Source: Hyaloperonospora brassicae
Taxonomy: Eukaryota; Oomycota; Peronosporomycetes; Peronosporales; Peronosporaceae
Direction of reading: 5' to 3'
Assembly (NCBI GenBank): GCA_947650285.1
Contig: CANTFL010000174.1
Coordinates: 496,001-560,000, forward strand
DNA length: 64,000 bases
Of this stretch, positions 35,365-45,900 are shown piece by piece. The position numbers were made by a program, and so were the translations under genes. The first letter of the stretch is position 1; each line of letters starts with the position of its first letter. Under the pieces are notes generated by a model. The model was not told the origin of the DNA. It saw nothing but the letters and a program-made list of their open reading frames with translations, and searched no databases.

Positions 35365-36945
35365 TCAGACCTCGCTCGCCTTCGTACTCATCGCCTCTCT
35401 GTTCCGTTGTGTGTGTACGTAAAGATCCAGCTGCACTTCGTTCGTGAGCTCTGTGAACGTCGAGCACTCGAACGTGAGAAAGAAGAACGTCAGGACGTAC
35501 TCCGTCGCGCTGATAATGCCGAACAATACGACGGCCGCCCACGACCATCTTGACACCACGATCGACATCACATGGGTCACAAACACTGCAAGCGCTGCCA
35601 CAAAGAAGGCTACAGCTCGCCGGAGCCGAGTCCGCCGAGCCACGAGCGCCTCCTTGCGGCCAGCGTGTAGTACTCTCAGCACCTCTTTTAGGCACGCTAC
35701 ATCTGCTGCAGCCTTGTCCTCCCCACACTGTTCCCGCCCTTGTTCGTTGCAGTGCGAACACGTCGTCGTGGGATAGATTTGCGCCACCAATGTCGCAGTT
35801 AGTGACCCTCCTTCGTCAGTGGGAACCACAGCGCTTGCAGTCCTTTGGTTGCAGATATGCGGTCGCGGATCACCGAACACAAACTCGGCACTGACGCCAA
35901 AGTGGTCCGACAACGGCGTCGTCTCCCCTCGAGCATCGATGAAAAAGCCCTTGAAGATGCTGCTTTGCACCAAATGCCAATTCAACTCGCCGTCTTGTGG
36001 TCGATTGATCTTGTACAGAACGTAGTCCATACGCATCGGATGTTCGCCATGCGAGTACTTGTTGTCAGGAGACGCAAACGTCAAGCCATCCTCGCCGTCG
36101 TTCGTATCGGTGAACGCGTCTCGCAGACACAGCAACTGTCGCGGCACTTTCAGCTCCAGACAATCGGGCGACGAGTTAAAGTCGCCACAGACAATGGTCA
36201 GGGGATTGCGACTTGTCGCCAAGACGAACTGCGAGAGTTCGTAGCTCTGGCCGACTCGATGCGATTGATAAAAGTCGCCAGGACCCGGCGCCCCTCGCGT
36301 GTTGTAGTTGGCCAGCAGATGGGTCACGTAGACGTCAATTTGTCCCGCAGGGGTCTCGACCCGGAGCAAGCCCACACCTTTATTGGCCACAAAGTCCGAC
36401 TCGTGGAGAGCGTACGGTCGTCCACTGAGTCCAAAAGAGTGATAGAGGGCACTCGAGATGGGGAACGTCGACAGGACCAACAGACCCGTGCCGAACGAGT
36501 CGGCGCCCATGGGAAAGGGAAACCCCACCGCAGAATTAAAGTAGTGGTAGTAATGGAACCCGCTCTCCTGCGCTTTGGCAATGATCAAGTTGCGTTCGCG
36601 CACGTGCCAGATCTCCTGCAGCACAACCAGCTCGTAGGCAGTTGAGATCGCACGGGCGATGTGCACGGCGCGCTCCGTGCACTTGGGGGCGACTGGCAGA
36701 CCTGCAGCATACACACACAGAGAGAGAGCGCGGGTCGGATCATTTCTATCGCTTTTTTCTACCGGCCCAAGTCACGCTGCGTCAACGAACGAACCCCAGG
36801 CGTTCAAACTGAGCACGCGGAGCTTCACTTTCTGCTTGTCCTGCTCTGTCCAGTGCGGCCATAGCGCCCGGGACGGCACGGGAGTTGCCACTGGGTCCAG
36901 ATTGAGCAGGTCCTGGAGCACGCGCTGCACGACGTGCTCTTGCAT
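35365..36945 (-). CDS. Neutral sphingomyelinase-like phosphodiesterase, two exons
   Basis: Endonuclease/exonuclease/phosphatase-fold enzyme of the neutral sphingomyelinase type, expected to cut sphingomyelin or related sphingolipids to ceramide at membranes. Exon 1 is 36,945-36,795 and exon 2 is 36,701-35,365, with a 93-nt GT-AG intron; product 495 residues. Active-site motifs: LSLNAWG (spanning the splice), VVLQEIW with the metal-binding Glu, YVTHLLANY, CGDFNSSPD and SDHFGVSAEF with the catalytic His. Two hydrophobic segments near residues 413-433 and 437-461 suggest a C-terminal membrane hairpin, as in SMPD2/ISC1 relatives. An in-frame ATG at 37,089 would add 48 residues; I chose 36,945 because family similarity starts soon after. 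No disruption seen. Confidence 0.85.
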
Positions 36946-37709
36946 TTCTAACGGCCGGTTTAGAAACGAACCACCCGACGACCGACGACAGCCGGAGCTT
37001 GCGCTTTTTGCAGTAAAGTGAAACTTGGGACGCGGATGTTTGTTGACAACAGGCACGGACCCGACGTGCGGACGACAGCGATTGGGCAACCTTTAAGAAT
37101 TTTCGGTCGCGGTGCCTCGTCCATGCGAGCGGAGGAGACGTAAACAGCGCTGTGATTCGATAAAATTTGCCCACAACACGAGCTGGTTGTCGGTCGAACT
37201 CTGGTACGGCATACCAAACCGTCGCTGGTCGTGCGACAAGGTCCTACTTTCCTGAGCACAAAGTCTCCTCGGTGTCGGTCAGTGAGATACAAACTGGACA
37301 TCAATAGTGCGTCTCGTCGTCGTCGTTTCATGTGGTAACGCGATCGCGACCCGTCGGCGCTCCGCGAAATGCGACGATGCTTACGTGATACACCCATTGG
37401 CTTTCAGTGGTCTACGCCGTGTGCCAGGACTTGGCCTATTGTGCTTACGGTGTTCCAGCGAGACATTGTCAGTTTGGCGTATGCATGAACGCGCGCGAAA
37501 GGAGAGTTTGGAATGACGATGCGTATTGTCATTCGACAGTATTGATAATCTTATTTGTGTGGACAAGTTTCCACTTGTGTTCAAAGCTGCACTTCATTTT
37601 TGGGTTGATTTAATCGATCACGATTCGCGTTTGCATTTTGCAAACAAATGAAAATTCATATGGATGTTCGTAGCTCTGGATGGGCAATCGATGCAACTAA
37701 ACGAAAACA

Positions 37710-37930
37710 TGTTGGCACGTCGACGTGCAGCGCAGTAGGAGGTAGGTGAAAGACAATCAGATTCTAGATTCAGTCAATGTTTATTCTTCCACCTGCTGAG
37801 TTCTCATGGCCATCTACGCCACCCATATCGACAAGCAGCCATTTAATTTCCAATCCAAACAAATGACGCTTATCCAAACATCAGGCCGAATCTCCGACCT
37901 ATCGAATTGCATATACCTCGCTTTTCCACA
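37710..37930 (-). repeat. 3' LTR of the copia element
   Basis: Plus-strand sequence runs TGTTGGCACG to CTTTTCCACA; on the element strand it starts TGTGGAAAAG and ends CCAACA. Paired with 42,744-42,961 over its full length. Confidence 0.75.
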
Positions 37931-37965
37931 CTCCTCCTCAAGAGCGTCTCAGTATTCATCTATCT

Positions 37966-37970
<5 letters not shown>

Positions 37971-38018
<48 letters not shown>
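37971..38018. repeat. (CT)n microsatellite inside the copia element
   Basis: About 48 bp of CT repeat with one CC interruption, just inside the 3' LTR of the copia element. On the element strand it is a purine (GA)n tract. Confidence 0.95.
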
Positions 38019-38159
38019 TTCCCTCCTTTTGCAACTGCCATGCGCCGATATACCCGTCGCGCGCGCCTCGACGCTCTTTTGCTCTTCTCCATTCCGGCGG
38101 GGCGGCTCGCTTGGTTGCCGCTGGCTCTCCGTCCGCAAGCCAAGCTACACCAAACGCGT

Positions 38160-39590
38160 CAGACTGCGGAGCGTAGGCCAGCTTGGTCGCGTCGACAGCC
38201 TTCGTCATCAAGTCGGCGAGCATCAGCTCAGACCGAATATGCTGCACCTTCTCGACACCGCGTCGAGCTAGGTCGCACAGATACTTTTACCGCACGTCGA
38301 TGTGCTTGGCCTTAATCGAGGAGGCTGGGCCTTCGAGCTGGTTAACGGCTGCCTAGTTGTCCGTAAGCATCAGGAAAGTAACAACCAGCGGCATGTCCAC
38401 CTCTCAAAGCATCTGCCGCAAGCCGATAAGCTTGCGCGCGATCTCCGACGCCGCGATAAACTCGGCCTCCATCGTAGAGAGGCCCACGCCGCCCTGCTTC
38501 TTCGCGGTCCAAGACACCTCCATACCATTAAAAACACGACGCCTCCCGTCAGCGACTTCCAATCCGCCTTGTCGGCCGCGAAGTCGGCGTCGCTGTAAAC
38601 TTCGAACTGCAGCGCGTCGCGACTCGTTCTCGCCAGTACCATATAGAGATTGAGCGCCACGTGCCCTCAAGGTACTGCGCGATGCTCTTGGCTAGCTTCG
38701 TCGAGATCCCGTAAGGCGTGCGTCTACTTAGTTGCATTGTAAATTGAAACGAAAATGTTCGGCTTCGAGCAATGTGGGACCCAAAGGCAGATACCTGACG
38801 AGCGAATTGTACGCGCCAATCGTCGCACCACTGCCTGCTCTCGTCGTCTCTAGCAGCGCTGCGGCATCTACTACCACCTCAAAGCGGTCGTGGCCGGTCG
38901 GCGTCTTGGTCGGGTATGCTTCAGTCATCGTGTGTGCGCGCAGGAGCTCCTTCATCACCTTCTCCTGATCAATCCGATACGCACCGTCGCTCCCGGGCTC
39001 CACCCGTATCCATTGTATTTTGCGGACGTGACCGAGGTCCTAATCAAAAAGCGACGACACCCTCGTGAAGAATCTCTCGACCTCCACGACACTCGTTTGA
39101 TCGCCAACAAATCGTCGACGTACACGCCGAAAACGACCAGGTCGTCCTCATCGCGCTTGTAATACAGGAACATCTTTGTCACGCATCTCGTATAGCCGGA
39201 TTCACTAAGCCGAGCTTTAGCAGCTGGCTCTATAGCCGTCCTGACTGCTTGAGACCATACACGCTCCTTCGAAGATCAAAAACAACCTCGCCTGCATGCG
39301 CCGGGCTTATCTAGTGCAGCGTGCTGTCGGATACCATCATACCATCCGGAACCTGCAACCAGACGTCGAGGTGCGCTTCTTTCTCGAAACGCATCGCACA
39401 CACGCGTTAGGAATTTCACCATGCTTTTCCGGCCTATCCACGTCGCTGCGAGCACCAGAACGTTCTTCGCCTTCGAGATGTCCATCACGGCACGGAACGT
39501 CAGGTTGTAGTCGACGCCGAGCACCTGATCATTGCCGCACACGACAAGCCGTGCCTTGTACCGATCGAGCACTATGTCTGATCCCGTCAT
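38160..39590 (-). pseudogene. copia reverse transcriptase and RNase H, broken
   Basis: Read right to left: LDRYKARLVVCGNDQVLGVDY (start of copia RT) at about 39,570, the catalytic FGVYVDDLLAI at about 39,130, DQEKVMKELLRAHTM at about 38,970, YNSLVRYL at about 38,805, RNase H YSDADFAADKADWKSLTGG at about 38,590, and the terminal RSELMLADLMTKAVD block at about 38,230. Each piece lies in a different frame or between stops. The YVDD catalytic box itself is intact. It is a dead copy. Confidence 0.8.
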
Positions 39591-40299
39591 GGTCGTGAAG
39601 ACCCATTGTAGTGGAGAGCCTTTGTGTCCGGGCTGCCCTTCGTCACGCGCTACACGTCATTAGTCTCAGGCGCGGAGATCTCTTCCTGAATCGCCATCGA
39701 ATACTCCGAGTGCTTTAGGATACACATGGCCACGTCATTATTTAGATCGCGCTTGAAAGCTGCGCTGACCTACTCGTCTATTACGATTCGCTCCTCCTCG
39801 CACGTAGCCTCTTCCGCGCCCTTCGATGACCCGCGCGTCGTATGCGCTTGTCGTGTCCACGGATTATTGCTTTCTTCTCGAGCGCTACGATACTCTTGCG
39901 TTTTTTCATTACCGTTGCTGGTCAACACTGCCACCACTGCTGCTGGTGCTGAATCTTCTGTATCATCGGCTTAATCTACCACTTCTATCGCGCACTGTAG
40001 CTGCGCGTTCTGCGCGTCCGACAGCATCTCGATGCTTCTCACGTGCTCAGCTACGAAGGCCTTGTTCTCTTTCCGCAGCATCACCTTCAGCCCTTCGACT
40101 GATCGCTGATGCGGACATCGACGCCGCGCTGCGAGCGCTATTGCAGCAAGCTTAAGCGTTTACCCCTGTGTGGCCTCGTTGCTCCCAAGGCAACGAGGTA
40201 TCGTATATCCGTCGCCTTGCCAATCAGCACACGAGACACGACGCTCTCTTTTCATTCGCTCACTTCGGACTTCGTTTGAGATTGTGAATGCGTACAGCA

Positions 40300-40800
40300 C
40301 CGCGTCGCGTCAGAACTAAAACGGCAGCTCAAATGCAAGCGTTAATGCGCTCAAGGTTCAACACCGTCCGGTGCAGATTTTCCGTTTTTTCGTTTAAAGC
40401 TTGATTGCGCGTCCCCGACACTTGGCGCGCGACGCCTATCCTATTGCAAAAGAGTCCGACATAGGCGTACCCTCCACCACCGTCGGTGCGCAAGACATGC
40501 AATCTTAAATTGGAGGGGTTCTCAAAGAAAACTTGGAACGCCTCGAAATGTCTTGCCGCTGCTTCCTTGGTGCGCGCGAAAAAAATGCGGTAGCAGTTCG
40601 ACTTACGGTCGATAACGTTGACCAGGTATCGATTGTGAAGCCGATACTGCGGCGTCAGCGGCCCCTTGAGGTCTGAGCAGATAACGCCACCGACCTTGTC
40701 GATCGGCGAGAAGGCACCTCTAACGCAATGCGGCTGTGCAATGCGTGTCTACTTGCCAGCGAGGAAAGTTTCGCACGCCATGCGCTTGTGGCTGGTCTTT
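40300..40800 (-). pseudogene. copia integrase, broken
   Basis: Minus-strand translation shows CETFLAGK followed by ICSDLKGPL (first catalytic Asp), NRYLVNVIDRKSNCYRIFF, HFEAFQVFFEN and LRTDGGGGYAYVGLF (second catalytic Asp), then a part resembling the region of the catalytic Glu (ALNEKTENLHRTVLNL). At least one stop lies near 40,750. It belongs to the copia element and sits between gag and RT as expected. Confidence 0.75.
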
Positions 40801-41349
40801 TAAATGCACGATGCTGAATTGAGCACCATGCGCGCGATCGTGTCAATTACGAGGTGGCAGGGACGCTGGTACCAGTGTGGCAACAAGGCTTCGTGCACAC
40901 CGTCCGCGTATCCTTCCATCGCATGCGCTTCGAAAGCAGCCATTATCTCGTAGCCGGCGCTATGCATGACGCTCGTCGCTGACATCTCCACATACAGTAC
41001 CTTGCTGTCGACCGCGACGTCGAATGCGAAAAAAGCATCGCTTCTTCATGCCAGCGATCGCTTGTCGCCTTCGTAGACGAGGGCAAAGCCCTTGCTCTCG
41101 ATCTTGCCATACGACACGATGGTTTTCAACAGTAGCGGGTCGAGGTGTACCTCCGTCAACGTCATATTCGTCTCCTAGCCGCACGCGAGGACCTTGATAC
41201 GCACGCTACCTACGCGCTCCAAACGCAACGCGTGCATATCCGCTATTGCGATCTTGTGATCGCATGCGGTCGACTCCAGTACCAGATTTTCGTCCTTTAG
41301 GAGATGCCGATTTGCGCCGCTGTCGAGGATTTGGTCGCCCCGTCCAAAA

Positions 41350-42736
41350 GCTTATGCATCGTGCGCCGTAAGCACAAAATCGCGCGCTACCCGCAGATGG
41401 TAATTTGCCGTGCGAGCCGTTCTTCTTCGTCTTGCGATGCTTTGGGATCGCGCGCTTGTTGCCTTCTTCGTAAGAGCGAGCACGTAATCGCTCCCGCTCT
41501 TCATTCCGCTCACCTCGCAGTCGTACAAAACTCGCGCTTTGCACTCGGGACGACGTTTTGTTTCCGCTGTGGAAGGGCTAGTCCTTCCACAGCGGAAACA
41601 CACCCGGGATCTTGCCGCTTTGTCTCCACGTGCGCCGCGACGATCTCGAGACCTACCGCTACGCTGCTTATCTCGATCTACTGCGTAAAAGCCGCCAGCT
41701 CCTCCCAGTGACGCAAGTAGTCGGTCCTCATCGGCTCGTACTTATCGCATGGCTTTCAAGAGCTCCAGCGACGTGTAGAGCACGATGTTGCCGTGTACGT
41801 GAGAATCGACGCCGCTGTGCGGGTTGCTAACTACAACGATGTAGAGGGAGTGCGTATCATAGGTGCGTCGCGCTTTTTACTTTTACATAAAACGATTCAT
41901 GGCCTGACTAGCCGTGACATTCATCTTAAACTTCTGGTTCAGCAACTCCTTATGTACTTGAGCTGCGGCATCTGGACCTACTAGGTGTCCACCTGTTTGT
42001 AGTGTTACCCCTCAGCGGTTTTTGCCAGAAAGTGGCCGAGAAGGTCCATCTTAACGTCTTCGGTCTACGCAAAGCCGCACGATGTCACTCCTAGGCTTAT
42101 GACGCGCATGAACGTGCGTCCTCAGAAATAAATCCGCTGTCGGGATCCTTGTAGAGCCCGGTCCTATCGGACTCTCTCATGTTGAGTTTGTGCTGGCTAG
42201 CGATAGGTGTCTCGTAGCTGATATGCCCCGGACTATCTTACGTCTGCGGCTGAGCGGGCTGCTGAGTTGGCTGAGCTGAGTACATCGGCGTGTGGTGCTG
42301 TAGCAGCAGGCGTGCACCGGGCAGGTCGAACGATGCAAAGCGAGTCACACTGAGGTCTGACGCTAGCTGGTGTATGTGCAGTGCTGCTAGCTTCTCTTTC
42401 AAAACCCAAGCGCATCGATTGTCATCGGTCGACCGCGCATATTCCCGCCGATCTTTGACGCTAACATGCCGCTCTCGACCGCTCCAATCGCTCGTCGTCT
42501 TCTTCTATTACTTTCAGCAACGACTTACGCACCGCCAGGCGTTCCGTCACGCTAGCGAGTACTGCGAGGATCTTGAAGACACGCGTCTTGCTCTCGCCAG
42601 CGGCCGATATTTCGACTCCTGCTAGTGTGATAACCGACGAGGGCGCACTCTCTGGCGAGTCACGCCCTGTAGTAGCATGGGCGACACTATGTGTTGTCTT
42701 GACGTCATGTTCAGTAGCTTCTGCCATTATACGCAT
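41350..42736 (-). pseudogene. copia gag, broken, with disrupted zinc knuckle
   Basis: The gag frame probably starts at 42,736 or 42,727 (MAEATEHDVKTTHS) right after the 5' LTR and stays open to 42,461 with a helical segment (FKILAVLASVTERLAVRKSLLKVIEEDDERLERS). Beyond that it is broken. Near 41,600 the sequence CFRCGR begins a zinc knuckle, but the expected GH and second Cys half is replaced by the second arm of an 18-bp perfect inverted repeat. Confidence 0.6.
41559..41600. repeat. Perfect 18-bp inverted repeat with 6-nt loop
   Basis: Arms 41,559-41,576 and 41,583-41,600 (TGTTTCCGCTGTGGAAGG and its exact complement) around the loop GCTAGT. It interrupts the gag zinc knuckle, so both strands read CFRCGR here. 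Confidence 0.95.
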
Positions 42737-42743
42737 AACTTTC

Positions 42744-42961
42744 TGGAATGTAGAGGTGCCGCGTAGTTGAAGGCAGGTAAAGTACAAATAGATTCTGTAT
42801 TCAATCAAGGTCTTCTCTTCTACCTGTTGAATTCTCAAGACCATCTACACCACCCGTCTTGACAAGCAGCCATTTAACTTCCGATCCAAACAAATGACGC
42901 CAATCAAAACATTAGGCCGAATCTCTGACCTATCGAGTTGCAAATGCCTCGCTTTTCTACA
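42744..42961 (-). repeat. 5' LTR of the copia element
   Basis: Plus-strand sequence from TGGAATGTAG to CTTTTCTACA. Aligns with 37,710-37,930; gag begins a few bases inside it on the minus strand. Confidence 0.75.
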
Positions 42962-45900
42962 ATGGACACGATAACATCAGCAGTACTTATGTACGAAGTT
43001 ACCGCGCATTCCCATTGCTGTAATCTTATGGATTCGCTTTCGCTGACACTCGAATGTAGTTTGAGCACGTTATATATACCAAGCGAGGCGATTTGCAGTT
43101 GTCACGAAGCTACAATTCCGGAATATATATTTTAATACGGTATCAAAACTGGATGGCAAGAACGATATATGCATAGTTTTGTTGTTCGCGATGCAAGAGC
43201 GCCACCCCGACAAAAAGCCGATTCCTCATGTACATTTACACGTGTACGATCGTTCTCGCAATCTTTTGAGATTTCGTGATAGGGAAACGACAAACAGAGA
43301 TCAAGAAATATATGTGATTGTAGTTGTTACGAAATTGGCCCTTTGCATGATCATTGCAATCGACCGTTGCAAATGTGGATTTACCTTCCTTGCCTATATT
43401 CAATTACTTTACGTTATAAGGGAATGTTACAGATTAAAATCTAGAATGATATACTGACAGAATACTACCTTATGTACAGCTATTTGGATCCAGAAAACAC
43501 CACGCGTTGCCTTGGCTTTGTCATTAAGTCAGCTAACAACGCCACCAAAAGTGACAGTCGTACGCAACCGGTATTTGTAGTTGTGTTCGGCATTGAACCT
43601 CAAAAATACTATATGTATCGTCGTCTCTGGTGTCACAAAGGTACACGTGATATTGTGGCTAGTTCCATCATTTCCGGGCCCTCGACATAGTATCATTGGG
43701 CGATGTTACACTCATCGCTTCAACTCTTGGCAGCGCAATGCTTGACGAGTCGAGGGCTAGTAAAGGGCAACGAGTCATACAAATTGGCCATCGTTTATAA
43801 TTCAAGCAGGCACTATATGTAATGGTATCACACGAAGGTTGGTTTTTCACAGGTGGGGTCCACACCTTGGATGAGATACCATTGAAAATGATCATCAGAA
43901 CACCTTATCAGTTGTTGAGGGCTACAGTGTGTCAGACATTAAATACAAGATCTTTTATTTGTACTGTTTAGAGCATTAGTGCCTCGGTTAGGTACGTTTA
44001 AGCAAAGGTGTCGTTTTGTATCAAAATATCGTGTAGTTCTCTTTTTGATCTACTAGAGACATGTACCTTCTCTAGGAGGCTTAGGTCGTAAGCAGGCTTA
44101 AGCCTTGTAAATGCATAGACCCCTGAGCACACTTTGCAGGCGATTTGCTGAATCGTTAGGTCCCTTAAACAAAGACCTGAAGCTTTAAACTTGCTTAATC
44201 GTGGACTCAAGCTCTTGTAAAGAATAAGCTTGATTTCTAGGCAGAACGCCTTCTTCTGGCTTGAATCTTTATTATCTCGGCTACATGATAGGTAGGAGTA
44301 GAACGGTGAGCCCCACAGGTGACACCACGCAGAGTAAGCGTGATCTGATCATGTAATTTGATTTAAAGCGCTTATCTGCCTCTATGACGAGCGCAATCAA
44401 CAAGTCGTACTACTTAGTCAGTACGCATATTACCATTATATATATTTGATAGTAAAATAGCATATATTGGTCTATTTAGAAATTGAGATTGAAATAAACA
44501 GCTTACAAATCGAACTTAAGTATGATATGTCGTTCACCTGATTATTTCCAACTACATGACGGATCATATAAAGATTATCGACACGATGCTGATAGTTGAT
44601 AAGAAAACAGTTCCTAAACTTTTACCCAAGTAAGCGCCACGTATCCGGTTCATCCTAGAAGATATTGTGAACCATCAAACGATCGCAAAACCGTTCTCCT
44701 TTTCCATATTACCTAGGAGTAGATACACGACATGTTTGAGGGCTTGGCAAAGAAATTGCTATCGAGAAAAGGCAGTCAAGTTAATTAACTTTAATACCAC
44801 TATCAATTAGTCGATCGTTCCATAAATCGCCCATTCAAAATGACAACAACTAATATACCACAGTCGATCAGTACATGAGACAGGAACTTGGTGCGTCGAA
44901 GTATACAATTGCTTCAAAATTACGCTCGTCTCACGCGGAGCTATTTAAAACGAGGTGAACAACCGCTGAACCTGCGAAGACAAAAGCTATCGGTTATCAG
45001 ATCGAAGGGCCGACGCGTGTGCATCGATTATAAATCATTCCGAATATATATCGATTCAAAGGTATTCAGAAAAGAATTCGCATAACGACGGCTGTCGAAC
45101 CTCACGACGCCAGCATAGATCATCATAAGATCGACATGGCTGTCGTTTATGAAATTAGCATGTTGAACTGGCTAAACGTGTAAATATTTTTGCTCTTTGG
45201 GGTCAGGATTTAACATCAACCTTTATTTTATCGTATAGACTTAAGACGCGGCTTCGACAGTCGTTTAGACCGCTCCGCGCCACATGCAGGACATATACAA
45301 AGCATTTGCTGTAGATGCTATATGAGCGTCGATATTACGATTATGATCAGCACGCAAATATTTATCAGTCGTAACGTGTCTAAGCGAAACTAGTCACTGC
45401 GATCATAGGGCAACTCGCAAGTGGAACCATTGTGACATTTAAATCAGCAAAGAATATGTTTTAGAGCGATGAAGTGATATCTTTGATGGACCGGAGTGAT
45501 CTATGTGTACATCTTTGTATATACTCAAGACCATAGGAAAAGCAGCACGTAAAGTTGAACCTCTTTTTCAATTTGTCACGAAAACTTGATTACGCATGAC
45601 AACATTGCCCTAAGATGCAATCAATCCTATAAAGTATACGACACTACACTTTCCATCTACGTCAACTGGCTCGTTGATCAAATATTGGCATACGACCTAC
45701 CACCATTAGCGGCTGAAAGCAACAGAACCTAAGCGTCTTAGGGTTGTATTATAGTAGAAAATGACCTATATATTCATCACCGCTAGAATGCTTGCAGGTT
45801 TGTCGACTGGTCGATATTAACACAAAATGCATATCCATACCATGCAATTGAGGTAGGCGTCATGACCTGAAAGATATAAATGAAAAGTGGTATTCAACTC

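Larger units (their letters stand above)
37710..42961 (-). mobile_element. Ty1/copia retrotransposon, decayed
   Basis: Two LTRs of about 220 bp (37,710-37,930 and 42,744-42,961) in minus orientation bracket gag, integrase, reverse transcriptase and RNase H remnants in the copia order (integrase before RT). The LTRs share their whole length with many differences, for example GACAAGCAGCCATTTAA and the TGACCTATCGA-type end, so the insertion is not recent. Flanking pentamers AAACA and ATGGA do not match, so no target duplication is seen. All frames are broken. A purine-rich tract on the minus strand (TTGAGGAGGAG) abuts the 3' LTR. Confidence 0.8.

Noticed and set aside
37949..38247. Minus-strand frames ending in RERERE repeats
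   Set aside because: The charged repeat is the (CT)n microsatellite read as codons. Only the first part, with the copia RNase H end block, is real.
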